This document shows, one piece after another, positions 1 to 6,275 of a stretch of DNA of 9,146 nucleotides; position 1 is the first letter of the stretch, and each line of letters begins with the position of its first letter. A program made the translations under genes and the position numbers. The notes below the pieces were generated by a model that saw only the letters and a program-made list of their open reading frames with translations, was not told the origin of the DNA and made no database searches. The stretch comes from Pseudomonadota bacterium (GTDB taxonomy: Bacteria > Myxococcota > Polyangia > GCA-2747355 > JACKDQ01). The DNA is taken from assembly GCA_030591195.1 (NCBI GenBank), contig JAUVBO010000052.1:1-9146 (forward strand), in the 5' to 3' direction.

Positions 1-1
1 G

Positions 2-316
<315 letters not shown>

Positions 317-369
317 GGTCGCGGGATGCCTGACCAGCCCGTCCCCCTCTCGGTGTGCCGTCCCAGGAT

Positions 370-410
370 AGCAGACGCCGCGCCGAGTCATCGTCTGCTG
401 GATCGAGCAG
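370..410 (+). other. Inverted repeats with mutually exclusive pairing, downstream of secA
   Basis: AGCAGACG (370-377) and CGTCTGCT (392-399) form a perfect 8-base inverted repeat with a 14-base loop. The CTGCT at 395-399 can instead pair with AGCAG at 406-410 around a 6-base loop, so the two hairpins exclude each other. The element lies 54 bases after the secA stop and about 65 bases before the next start. There is no T-run, so it is not a classical intrinsic terminator. It may reduce read-through, act as a binding site, or be chance. The rest of the 317-473 gap shows no gene and no convincing promoter. Confidence 0.35.
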
Positions 411-458
411 CCAAGATCGCCTATGTTCCTGACAATACGGTGACGTCAACCATGCCGT

Positions 459-468
459 GAGAGGTGAG
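459..468 (+). promoter_or_regulatory. Ribosome binding site deciding a TTG start
   Basis: The purine-rich GAGAGGTGAG contains AGGTG placed 7 bases before TTG at 474. It is the only good ribosome binding site near the start of this reading frame. It supports initiation at the rare TTG codon, giving a protein that begins MNQELQNRIEKLQ. Confidence 0.55.
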
Positions 469-473
469 CCACC

Positions 474-1313
474 TTGAACCAGGAACTCCAAAACCGCATC
501 GAGAAGCTGCAAGATAAGATCCTCGATGCCAGAGAAAAGATCACCAGGCTCGCGGAGACGCCGTCCATCGAGCGCACGGTGAGCGAGATCGAGATCTGCT
601 ACGAGGCCCTGGACGGCGTGATCGACGAGTACCGAGCTATCCTCGCCGCAGCAGACGCCGACGACCGCGACCCGATCGAGCGCCGCCAGGGCCGCCGGGT
701 GACCGAGCTGCGCCAGTTCGCCGCCTATCTGCCCGTGCGGACGGCCGGCGACGCCGTGCCGCTGGCCACCTCCAACCAGTGGCTGCCTGCCACCACGTCG
801 ACCGCACCCCCCAGCCGGCAGGTGAACAACTCGTCACGCCCCCGCGACCCGGCGCGGCTGAGGCCCGCCCCCCAGGGACCCACCGTCGGCGGCGAGATCG
901 ATTGCTGGTGTGGCTCGTGCAAGGAGACGCGGCTTCACAAGATCTTCGCCATGGTCAACGGCTCGCCTAAGCAGGTCATCTGCGACACCTGCGGCGCACG
1001 GCACGGCTTCCGGCTGACCCCCGCGCGCAAGGCCAAGGCGAAGGCCGACCCGACCAAGCCGGCCTCCAGCGGCGGCGGCACCAAGCTGTCCCCCCAGCAA
1101 CTAGAGCAGAACCGGATCAACGAGGCCCGCACCGCGCTGCTCAAGGAGCTCGACGACGCCAAGGACGCGCGCCCGTTCACCAAGCACGGGCGCTTCCGCG
1201 CCGGCGAGATCATCGAGCACGAGGAGCACGGGCGGGGCAAGATCGAGCACGTGATCAGGGGCAGCCTGCTGGTCCGCTTCCGCGCCGGGCTCAAGCCCCT
1301 CGACCAGTTCTAG
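474..1313 (+). CDS. Coiled-coil, zinc-ribbon protein with UvrD-like C-terminal Tudor module
   Basis: This 279-residue cytoplasmic protein has no exact function I can name. Residues 1-60 form a charged amphipathic helix or coiled coil. Residues 95-140 are a Pro/Ser/Thr-rich linker. Residues 144-173 form a zinc-ribbon-like knuckle, CWCGSC (C144, C146, C149) then CDTC (C170, C173), 20 residues apart. An Ala/Lys-rich stretch and a second helix (about 205-232) follow. The end (239-279) has the pattern FRAGEIIEHEEHGRGKIEHV then LLVRFRAGLKPL. This resembles the small beta-barrel tail of UvrD/PcrA ('G..V.H..FG.G.V......V.F..G...L'), which in PcrA binds RNA polymerase. No signal peptide or membrane segment is seen. 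It starts at TTG with a good ribosome binding site. It follows secA in the same direction but with a 157-base gap, so it is probably transcribed separately. A nucleic-acid or RNA polymerase role is inference from the modules only. Confidence 0.82.
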   Translation: MNQELQNRIEKLQDKILDAREKITRLAETPSIERTVSEIEICYEALDGVIDEYRAILAAADADDRDPIERRQGRRVTELRQFAAYLPVRTAGDAVPLATSNQWLPATTSTAPPSRQVNNSSRPRDPARLRPAPQGPTVGGEIDCWCGSCKETRLHKIFAMVNGSPKQVICDTCGARHGFRLTPARKAKAKADPTKPASSGGGTKLSPQQLEQNRINEARTALLKELDDAKDARPFTKHGRFRAGEIIEHEEHGRGKIEHVIRGSLLVRFRAGLKPLDQF

Positions 1314-1318
1314 TCCTT

Positions 1319-1339
1319 CCAGTCCCCGCTATGGACTGG
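1319..1339. terminator. Weak stem-loop between convergent genes
   Basis: CCAGTCC (1319-1325) and GGACTGG (1333-1339) are a perfect 7-base inverted repeat with a 7-base loop. It lies just past the plus-strand stop (1313) and overlaps the last codons of the minus-strand gene that stops at 1329. The position between convergent genes fits a bidirectional terminator, but neither side has a T-run, so this is tentative. Confidence 0.3.
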
Positions 1340-1880
1340 GGAGACCGACGGGAACGTCGGCATACCCGGAGACCTTGACCGGCAGCTTGCCGGTGAGCAG
1401 TGCCCGGCCGATCGTCCCCAGCCCCCGCGGCTGGTTGAAGTCGAACAGCATCCGCGTCTCCATCGGCCCGCCAAGCCCGGTACCGGTCATCACCACCCGC
1501 GACCCGTGCCCCTCGTACCGCGCCTTCGGCCCGGTCCCCTTGAAGGTGACCCTCACCGTCTCGAGCGGGGCGTGACGCCCCTGGTAGGTGAACGTCTGCC
1601 CAAACCCGATCACTCCCCGAGACAGACCAGCGGCGTTGGCCGTGGCCGCGCTCTCGGCCACGATATGTCTCACCTGCCGAACGCCCCTGGCGAGCGCCGG
1701 CCCGACCACCCGACCTCGCACCCAGTCACCGACTCGCCGCTGTGCGCCTTGCCAGAGCCGCTTCGGGCTGACTCCCCGCCTCGGCGTGGTCAGCTGGCTG
1801 CCCGTCTCGGCTGCCAGCACCGGGCTGGCCAATATCACCAGCCCGGCCAGCGCCAGACCCATCCATCGCGCGCGCGTCAT
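1329..1880 (-). CDS. Exported protein of unknown function with signal peptide
   Basis: This 183-residue protein is not recognised. It begins with a typical Sec signal peptide: basic MTRAR, a hydrophobic core (about residues 6-20), and a likely cleavage after VLA or LAA near residue 23-24. The mature part has a basic helical half (about 34-90, rich in Arg, Val and Ala) and a C-terminal half rich in Gly, Thr and alternating hydrophobics (about 92-180), suggesting beta strands. There are no cysteines, so it is not a lipoprotein and is probably periplasmic. The ATG at 1880 is preceded by AGGAGAG (plus-strand 1885-1891) at good spacing. It lies 178 bases downstream of the SH3 lipoprotein gene in the same direction and is convergent with the zinc-ribbon gene. 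Transcription may be shared with the upstream gene or separate; no clear promoter was found. The gene call is strong; the function is unknown. Confidence 0.8.
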   Translation of the reverse strand: MTRARWMGLALAGLVILASPVLAAETGSQLTTPRRGVSPKRLWQGAQRRVGDWVRGRVVGPALARGVRQVRHIVAESAATANAAGLSRGVIGFGQTFTYQGRHAPLETVRVTFKGTGPKARYEGHGSRVVMTGTGLGGPMETRMLFDFNQPRGLGTIGRALLTGKLPVKVSGYADVPVGLPSP

Positions 1881-2058
1881 CGCACTCTCCTGTGTGGTTC
1901 ATCGAAGATTCGGCGCACGGTCGATGCAAGCAGCGGACCAAGGACTTTGACCCGTATTCTCGCGAGTTGGCCGCGATGGTGTCTGACGCGAAACGCGAAG
2001 GGCAGTGGATCGTCAGGTGCGACATCGAGTCCGCAGTCCCCCTGGGCGGGCAGCGCCG

Positions 2059-3075
2059 CTACGGGGCGATCACGGGCACGCCGTTGCAGGCGCTGGCCGG
2101 CGTGGCGCTAACGCTGGCGCCTCCACCAAAGATCCAGCCACAGCTGCCCCCGTAGGCCACCAGCCACCAGCCGCCGCCGCTGCGCAGGCCACGCACGGCG
2201 AGCTGGGTGCCGGGACTGACCTGCCCGAGGGGGGCGCAGCGGTCGCTGACCTCGGGACACGAGCGCACGTTGAAGGTACCGCCGACGGTGACAAAGCAGC
2301 CGGTGTCGCTGGCAGCGCCCGCGGGGCACGATCCGTAGCTGGTGCTGGTGTTGGTCGCGGCGGTCGAGGTTGATGGCGGGGCATAGCCAGCGCGGGCCGC
2401 CATGCTGCAGTTGCGGCCCGAGGCCCAACCAGCCTCGGTGCACTCGAAGCAGCCCCCTACGGACGAGCCGCCCTCGCCATAGCGCAGGCAGGAGGTCTCG
2501 AGGCCGGCCGCGGTGAGGCAGCTGTCACCGCTGCGCGTCAGCACCACGCCGGTGATCGCGTAGGTCGCGGCCTGTTCCTCGGCGCGCCCGCTTCCCCAGT
2601 ACCGATCGATGTTGCAGGCCAAGGGATCCCGCGCTGGCGTCGCTTCGGCATCGAACCTGTACCAGACCGGCGAGCCGGTTACCGGCGCCAGGCTCAGGTT
2701 AACCACGGGAATGCTGGTCCGGGTCGTGTTGTTGCCCCAGCTCGTGCACTGAGCCGCGGTAGTCCGTCCCGCCCAGCCGTGGACCCAGGTGTGGGTGCCG
2801 GCGGTGTTGGTCCACTGGTAGGCCGCGGGCAGCTGCGAGACGTCGCAGCGCTGGTTGTTCGGCAGCAGGTGGCTGCCTTGGGTCACGCCATCGCCGCTGA
2901 AGAACTGATGGGTACAGTAGATCACGCAGGTGCCGAGGGAGCCGCTCGCCGCGGCCCGCTGAGGGCCACCAGCGGCCGATAGCCCGCCCATCTCGCCTGG
3001 CTCGCCGCAGCCACCGGCGATAGTTGCGAACAAGAAAACGATAGAGATTCCCGAGGTCCTCGCGAGCCGAACCAT
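2059..3075 (-). CDS. Cys-rich lipoprotein with C-terminal bacterial SH3 domain
   Basis: This 338-residue protein starts with a lipoprotein signal peptide (hydrophobic residues about 9-21, lipobox AGGC), so it is probably lipid-anchored on the outer or inner membrane. The mature region holds 16 further cysteines spread along its length, an even number that would allow disulphide bonding in the oxidising envelope. Residues about 45-180 are rich in Thr, Trp and Tyr and match no family I recognise. Residues 265-321 look like a bacterial SH3 (SH3b) domain: FNVRSCPEVS, then PGTQLAVRGL, then GGWWLVAYGGSCGWIFGG. Such domains commonly bind peptidoglycan or other cell-wall ligands. A Ser/Thr-rich linker (about 232-248) precedes it. 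ATG at 3075 has GGAGG (plus-strand 3082-3086) 6 bases upstream. It lies 238 bases after the TerB-PPP gene, so it is likely a separate unit. Wall binding is inferred from the family. Confidence 0.85.
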   Translation of the reverse strand: MVRLARTSGISIVFLFATIAGGCGEPGEMGGLSAAGGPQRAAASGSLGTCVIYCTHQFFSGDGVTQGSHLLPNNQRCDVSQLPAAYQWTNTAGTHTWVHGWAGRTTAAQCTSWGNNTTRTSIPVVNLSLAPVTGSPVWYRFDAEATPARDPLACNIDRYWGSGRAEEQAATYAITGVVLTRSGDSCLTAAGLETSCLRYGEGGSSVGGCFECTEAGWASGRNCSMAARAGYAPPSTSTAATNTSTSYGSCPAGAASDTGCFVTVGGTFNVRSCPEVSDRCAPLGQVSPGTQLAVRGLRSGGGWWLVAYGGSCGWIFGGGASVSATPASACNGVPVIAP

Positions 3076-3139
3076 GCCTTGCCTCCATTGTTGGGTGGGC
3101 TCACAGCAATGCAGGGGTCGTTCCAGCGGACGGCTGTTG

Positions 3140-3158
3140 GCAGCCCGGATTGGGCTGC
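3140..3158 (-). other. Perfect stem-loop in the leader of the SH3 lipoprotein gene
   Basis: GCAGCCC (3140-3146) and GGGCTGC (3152-3158) are a perfect 7-base inverted repeat with a 5-base loop. TTGG (3137-3140) and CCAA (3164-3167) add a possible outer pairing. The hairpin lies 65-83 bases upstream of the start at 3075, so it is either in the leader of that mRNA or at the end of the upstream transcript. No T-run follows on the minus strand. Confidence 0.35.
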
Positions 3159-3277
3159 AGAGGCCAACCTCTCGCTTCCCAAGCGCTTTCTATCTTGCAC
3201 CCTCGCCCGGCGTCGGCGCCTCAAGCGCCCCCTGCAACCGTCCCGCTGCGGTCTCGCGTCCCACAGCGCCGCCAACC

Positions 3278-3302
3278 GTGAGCGCGATCGCGCAAGACTC
3301 AC
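3278..3302 (-). terminator. Possible terminator-like hairpin after the TerB-PPP gene
   Basis: Starting 12 bases past the stop at 3314 the minus strand reads GTGAGTCTT, then the 12-base palindrome GCGCGATCGCGC (plus-strand 3282-3293), then TCAC. This can fold as GTGA plus GCGC pairing with GCGC plus TCAC around a GATC loop, with a 5-base bulge. It is GC-rich and well placed for the end of the operon, but has no T-tract. The remainder of the 3076-3313 gap shows no gene. Confidence 0.3.
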
Positions 3303-3313
3303 TGCAGCGGCAC

Positions 3314-4984
3314 TCAGCTCAGGCGCTCCTTGAAGAAGGCGTTGTACTCGGGCTTGTTGTAGCGTCGGTACTCGATGGCGAAGGGGGTGATCGAGCTGAC
3401 TCCAGCGCGATGACGGATCGTCAGCGCCATCGGCTTGACCTTGCGGTAGTGGCTGTCGGCCGGCAGGTCGTCGTTGTCCGCACCTCCAGCGGAGAAGAGG
3501 CTGAGCAGCTTGGCTTGCGGGTCGTCGTAGATCGCGCGGAAGCCCTCCTCGACCACCTCGTGGCCGCGGATCATCACCCGCGAGCCGACGCGGGCCATGA
3601 ACTGCTGGAACTGCCGCCGGCCAAAGGGGAAGCGAGCGCTGGCCTGCTGTAGATCGAGGGGCACGTGGTCGACCTCGCTGGGGTCGCTCCACATCATCTG
3701 AAATCGCAGGTCGAAGTCGTTGAGCGAGCCGAGATCCGTGAAGCGCTCCTGGAGCGTGTCGGCCCGCGGCATCCCACCGTGGACGAAGAGGTGATCGCCG
3801 AAGGCGAGCAGGTTCGGCAGCGCCTCGAACAGCCGCATGTAGGTGGCGAAGACGTCGTTTTTCGCCACCTTGGCGATCGATTCCATCGCCTCGCACGGCC
3901 GCACCGGCGCGAGCACCCGGCCGTCGAGCTCGACGTAGTACTCGTGGTTGCCGCGGAGCATGAAAACGTGACGCGGCATCTTCAGCAGCAGCTCCATCGC
4001 CGTCCGCAGGGTCCCTGACAGCGAGAACCGACCACGGTCGATGTAGTCGCCGAGGAACACCAGGTAGATCGGCGGGTTCTTCTCCGGATCGTCGACGTGA
4101 GCCTGGACCTTGGCGAAGAAGTCGACCTGCAGCAGAGCGGCCTTGAGGCAGGAGTAGCAGCCGTGCAGATCGCCGAGCACCAACAGCTCGTAGTCCACCT
4201 CGGGCCGCGGCGAGAGCAGGTGGATGTGGCCATCGAGGAAGTCGGCGCCCGGCTCGAAGGCGCTGAAGGTCGTGGCCTCGGCGAGCCGGCCGGCGCCCTG
4301 CTCGCGGAGCTGCTCGAGCTGCCGTATCACCCGCGCGACCAGCTGCATGTCGCCGCGGGACTGCCGCTCGAAGGTCTCCGGGTCGCGAGAGAAGTCCCAC
4401 TCGTGCTGGCTGAGGAACGGGTGGTTGGCCATCGTCGCCCGCTGGCGCCGGGCCTCGGCGATGATCACCTCGCCGGCCTCGACGAACTCGATCTCCGACT
4501 CGTCGACCTCCTCCTCGAGGTGGATCAGGCCGACCAGCTCGTCCCGAAAGGCGGCCTCGTTGGGGTGGACCACGCCGTCGGCGTGCATCAGCTCCTCGAC
4601 CGCCGAGAGGATCGCCTGCTGGCCGTCCTCGTCAAAGCGCTTGAGCAACTCGAAGCAGCCGAGCTTGAGCCGGGCGACGACGAACTGCTCGGAGGTCTCG
4701 CCGTCGGCCACCGGCTCGTCGAAGTAGCCACGGATCCGCTGCTCGATCTCGCCGAGCACCTCGTGGAAGTGACGGGTCCAGCGCGCGGTGATCTCGGGGC
4801 TCACCGGCTGGTCCTTCGCCGCGGCGCGCGCCCGCTGCTCGACCAGCCGGGCGATGTGCTCGCGGATGAACTCCCGCTCGGCGGGATCGAAGTCGGCGTC
4901 GATGTAGGCGAAGGCGACCAGGTGGTAGATGATCGCCCGCATCTGGCTCTCGGCGACGTGTGGATCTGAGCTGAAGCTGAGCAT
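3314..4984 (-). CDS. TerB-like domain fused to PPP-family protein phosphatase
   Basis: This 556-residue cytoplasmic protein has no signal peptide. Residues about 15-155 resemble the helical, metal-binding TerB (tellurite resistance B-like) fold. Two acidic motifs sit in its two halves: AYIDADFDPAE (26-36) and HADGVVHPNE (134-143). A charged linker (about 156-260) follows. Residues 265-500 carry the full PPP-family Ser/Thr phosphatase signature: GDLHG (271-275), GDYIDRG (312-318), RGNHE (344-348), VHGG (401-404), MWSDP (431-435), RGHEVVEEGF (473-482) and LFSAG (496-500). The expected metal ligands D272, H274, D313, N346, H347, H402 and H475 are all present, so it should be an active two-metal phosphatase. 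The WSDP and RGHE..EGF elements are those of PP1/PP2A-type enzymes. It is the last gene of the probable four-gene operon, 66 bases after the VWA gene. The ATG at 4984 has only a weak upstream GGAAAG; the ATG at codon 15 is a possible alternative. Substrates are unknown. Confidence 0.9.
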   Translation of the reverse strand: MLSFSSDPHVAESQMRAIIYHLVAFAYIDADFDPAEREFIREHIARLVEQRARAAAKDQPVSPEITARWTRHFHEVLGEIEQRIRGYFDEPVADGETSEQFVVARLKLGCFELLKRFDEDGQQAILSAVEELMHADGVVHPNEAAFRDELVGLIHLEEEVDESEIEFVEAGEVIIAEARRQRATMANHPFLSQHEWDFSRDPETFERQSRGDMQLVARVIRQLEQLREQGAGRLAEATTFSAFEPGADFLDGHIHLLSPRPEVDYELLVLGDLHGCYSCLKAALLQVDFFAKVQAHVDDPEKNPPIYLVFLGDYIDRGRFSLSGTLRTAMELLLKMPRHVFMLRGNHEYYVELDGRVLAPVRPCEAMESIAKVAKNDVFATYMRLFEALPNLLAFGDHLFVHGGMPRADTLQERFTDLGSLNDFDLRFQMMWSDPSEVDHVPLDLQQASARFPFGRRQFQQFMARVGSRVMIRGHEVVEEGFRAIYDDPQAKLLSLFSAGGADNDDLPADSHYRKVKPMALTIRHRAGVSSITPFAIEYRRYNKPEYNAFFKERLS

Positions 4985-5050
4985 CTTCCGTTCGCTTTCC
5001 GCTGCTGCGCGGTGTCCCGGCTGCTCGCTGGGCGCCGACGGGCGACGCGC

Positions 5051-6193
5051 TCAGAACATGGGACGGATGCGGGTGACGAGGTGCACCAGCGCCTCGCGGT
5101 AGGAGCTGCTGCAGAGGCTCTCGACGCCACCGCGGGCGCCGAAGCCGGCGGTCCAGCTGCGCAGCCGTAGCCCGGGGTCGGCGCTGATCGCCCCGCTGGC
5201 GCAGCTCGGCGAGAGCCTCCAGTAGGCCCCCTGGTAGGTCTCCGCCTCGACGACCTCGATCGGCTTGTCCGTCGGCCCAGACAGCGACAGCACCGCGACC
5301 CAGCCGGGCGGCTTGAGGGCGAGCAGGGGATCGACGTAGCGCGCCTTGACCGGGTGCAGGAAGGTCTGCCCGGGCATGCAGGAGATGAGCAGGTCGGGGT
5401 GGCTCGGCGGCTGCTGCCCACCGCAGAGCGCCCCGAACTGAAAGCAGCGGTAGCTGGAGTAGGGGCCGAAGCTCTCGGCGTAGGGGTCGTAGAGCGACTG
5501 ATCGGCGGCGCTGCAGTCGTCCTCGTTGGCGAGGATCACCACCACCAAGGCCGCGCCGGGCCGGATGAACCCGCCGGTCGCCCCGCCAACGATCGCCGCA
5601 CGCATCGCCTCGAGCGGCTGCTCGAAGCCGCAGCCCTCGTCGCCCGCCCGGACCAGACACGAGACCATCTGATCGATGTCGGCGACGTTCGCCGTGTCGG
5701 CGACGCGCTCGACGTACGGCTTGCCATCGGCGGTCGCGGGGCAATCCGGGGCGAGGTGCAGCTTGCCGGCGTCGCCCTGGGCGCTGCAGGCCTCGTTGAC
5801 GAACGGGCCGACCCCCATGTCGCTGGTCACGACCCCGATGCGGTAGTTCGGCCCGCCAGGCATCTGGTCGAAGCGCGAGAGCAGGCTGTCGATGTCACGC
5901 GCCAGTCGCTGCTGGGCGGTGGCCATGCCGGGGCTGTTGTCGACCACGAACAGCAGATCGATACCCACCGGCTTGCTCGGAGCGCTGTCCGGGAGCTCCC
6001 CCCTATCTGGCGTGGCGTCGGGGGGCGGCCGCACCGCGTCGCTCCCCCCGTCGGGCGGCGGCCGCCAGGCATCGGGGGGACGCTGGCCCGTGTCCGGTAG
6101 GCTGCCCGGCTGGTACGACGGGTTTGGCGTGGTGCAGCCCAGACCCGTCCCGATCAGGAGGAGCCATCCTACCGCCCGCAAGTCCCCAACCAT
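5051..6193 (-). CDS. Lipoprotein with von Willebrand A-like domain
   Basis: This 380-residue protein has a lipoprotein signal peptide with the lipobox GLGC (Cys20), then a Pro/Asp-rich linker (about 25-75) with repeated RPPPD. A von Willebrand A-like domain follows from about 78. The start of the metal-site (MIDAS) motif reads DLLFVVDNSPGM (79-90), where the family usually has DxSxS; the last Ser is Gly here. A second typical element is VVVILANEDDCS (217-228). About ten cysteines in the mature part suggest disulphides in the envelope. VWA lipoproteins of this type are common in Myxococcota and are thought to bind ligands on the cell surface. I choose ATG 6193 over the in-frame ATG 6247. It has AGGAAG (plus-strand 6200-6205) 6 bases upstream and places a proper signal peptide at the N-terminus. 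The longer form would bury the signal under 18 charged residues encoded partly by a tandem repeat. It appears to end soon after the domain. Confidence 0.87.
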   Translation of the reverse strand: MVGDLRAVGWLLLIGTGLGCTTPNPSYQPGSLPDTGQRPPDAWRPPPDGGSDAVRPPPDATPDRGELPDSAPSKPVGIDLLFVVDNSPGMATAQQRLARDIDSLLSRFDQMPGGPNYRIGVVTSDMGVGPFVNEACSAQGDAGKLHLAPDCPATADGKPYVERVADTANVADIDQMVSCLVRAGDEGCGFEQPLEAMRAAIVGGATGGFIRPGAALVVVILANEDDCSAADQSLYDPYAESFGPYSSYRCFQFGALCGGQQPPSHPDLLISCMPGQTFLHPVKARYVDPLLALKPPGWVAVLSLSGPTDKPIEVVEAETYQGAYWRLSPSCASGAISADPGLRLRSWTAGFGARGGVESLCSSSYREALVHLVTRIRPMF

Positions 6194-6199
6194 GCATCG

Positions 6200-6205
6200 C
6201 TTCCT
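6200..6205 (-). promoter_or_regulatory. Ribosome binding site deciding the VWA lipoprotein start
   Basis: On the minus strand AGGAAG lies 6 bases before the ATG at 6193. It supports that start over the in-frame ATG at 6247, which falls inside a tandem repeat. Confidence 0.6.
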
Positions 6206-6238
6206 GTCAATGTGGCGCACTTGTCCCACCTCGACCAT

Positions 6239-6270
6239 CTGAGACATCGACGACCTGAGGCATCGACGAC
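6239..6270 (-). repeat. Two-copy 16-base tandem repeat in the VWA gene leader
   Basis: CTGAGACATCGACGAC (6239-6254) is followed directly by CTGAGGCATCGACGAC (6255-6270), with one mismatch in 16 bases. On the minus strand each copy begins GTCGTCGATG. The repeat fills about 40% of the 82-base gap between the parvulin gene's stop and the VWA gene's start. It may be a regulator site, a slippage duplication, or chance. Confidence 0.7.
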
Positions 6271-6275
6271 GCGGC

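Noticed and set aside
2922..4400. Long minus-strand open frame of 492 codons overlapping the TerB-PPP gene
   Set aside because: It is an out-of-frame shadow: extremely Arg/Ala/Pro-rich, no recognisable motifs, while the overlapping frame carries all PPP motifs.
4097..4969. Plus-strand open frame of 290 codons opposite the TerB-like region
   Set aside because: Antisense shadow of high-GC coding DNA, with biased Leu/Val/Asp/Gly composition.
4632..5744. Minus-strand open frame of 370 codons across the VWA and phosphatase genes
   Set aside because: Arg-rich low-complexity product spanning two real genes and their gap; a GC-rich shadow frame.
6194..6247. Longer N-terminus for the VWA lipoprotein from ATG 6247
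   Set aside because: That ATG lies inside a tandem repeat and lacks a good ribosome binding site, and 18 extra polar residues would precede the signal peptide.
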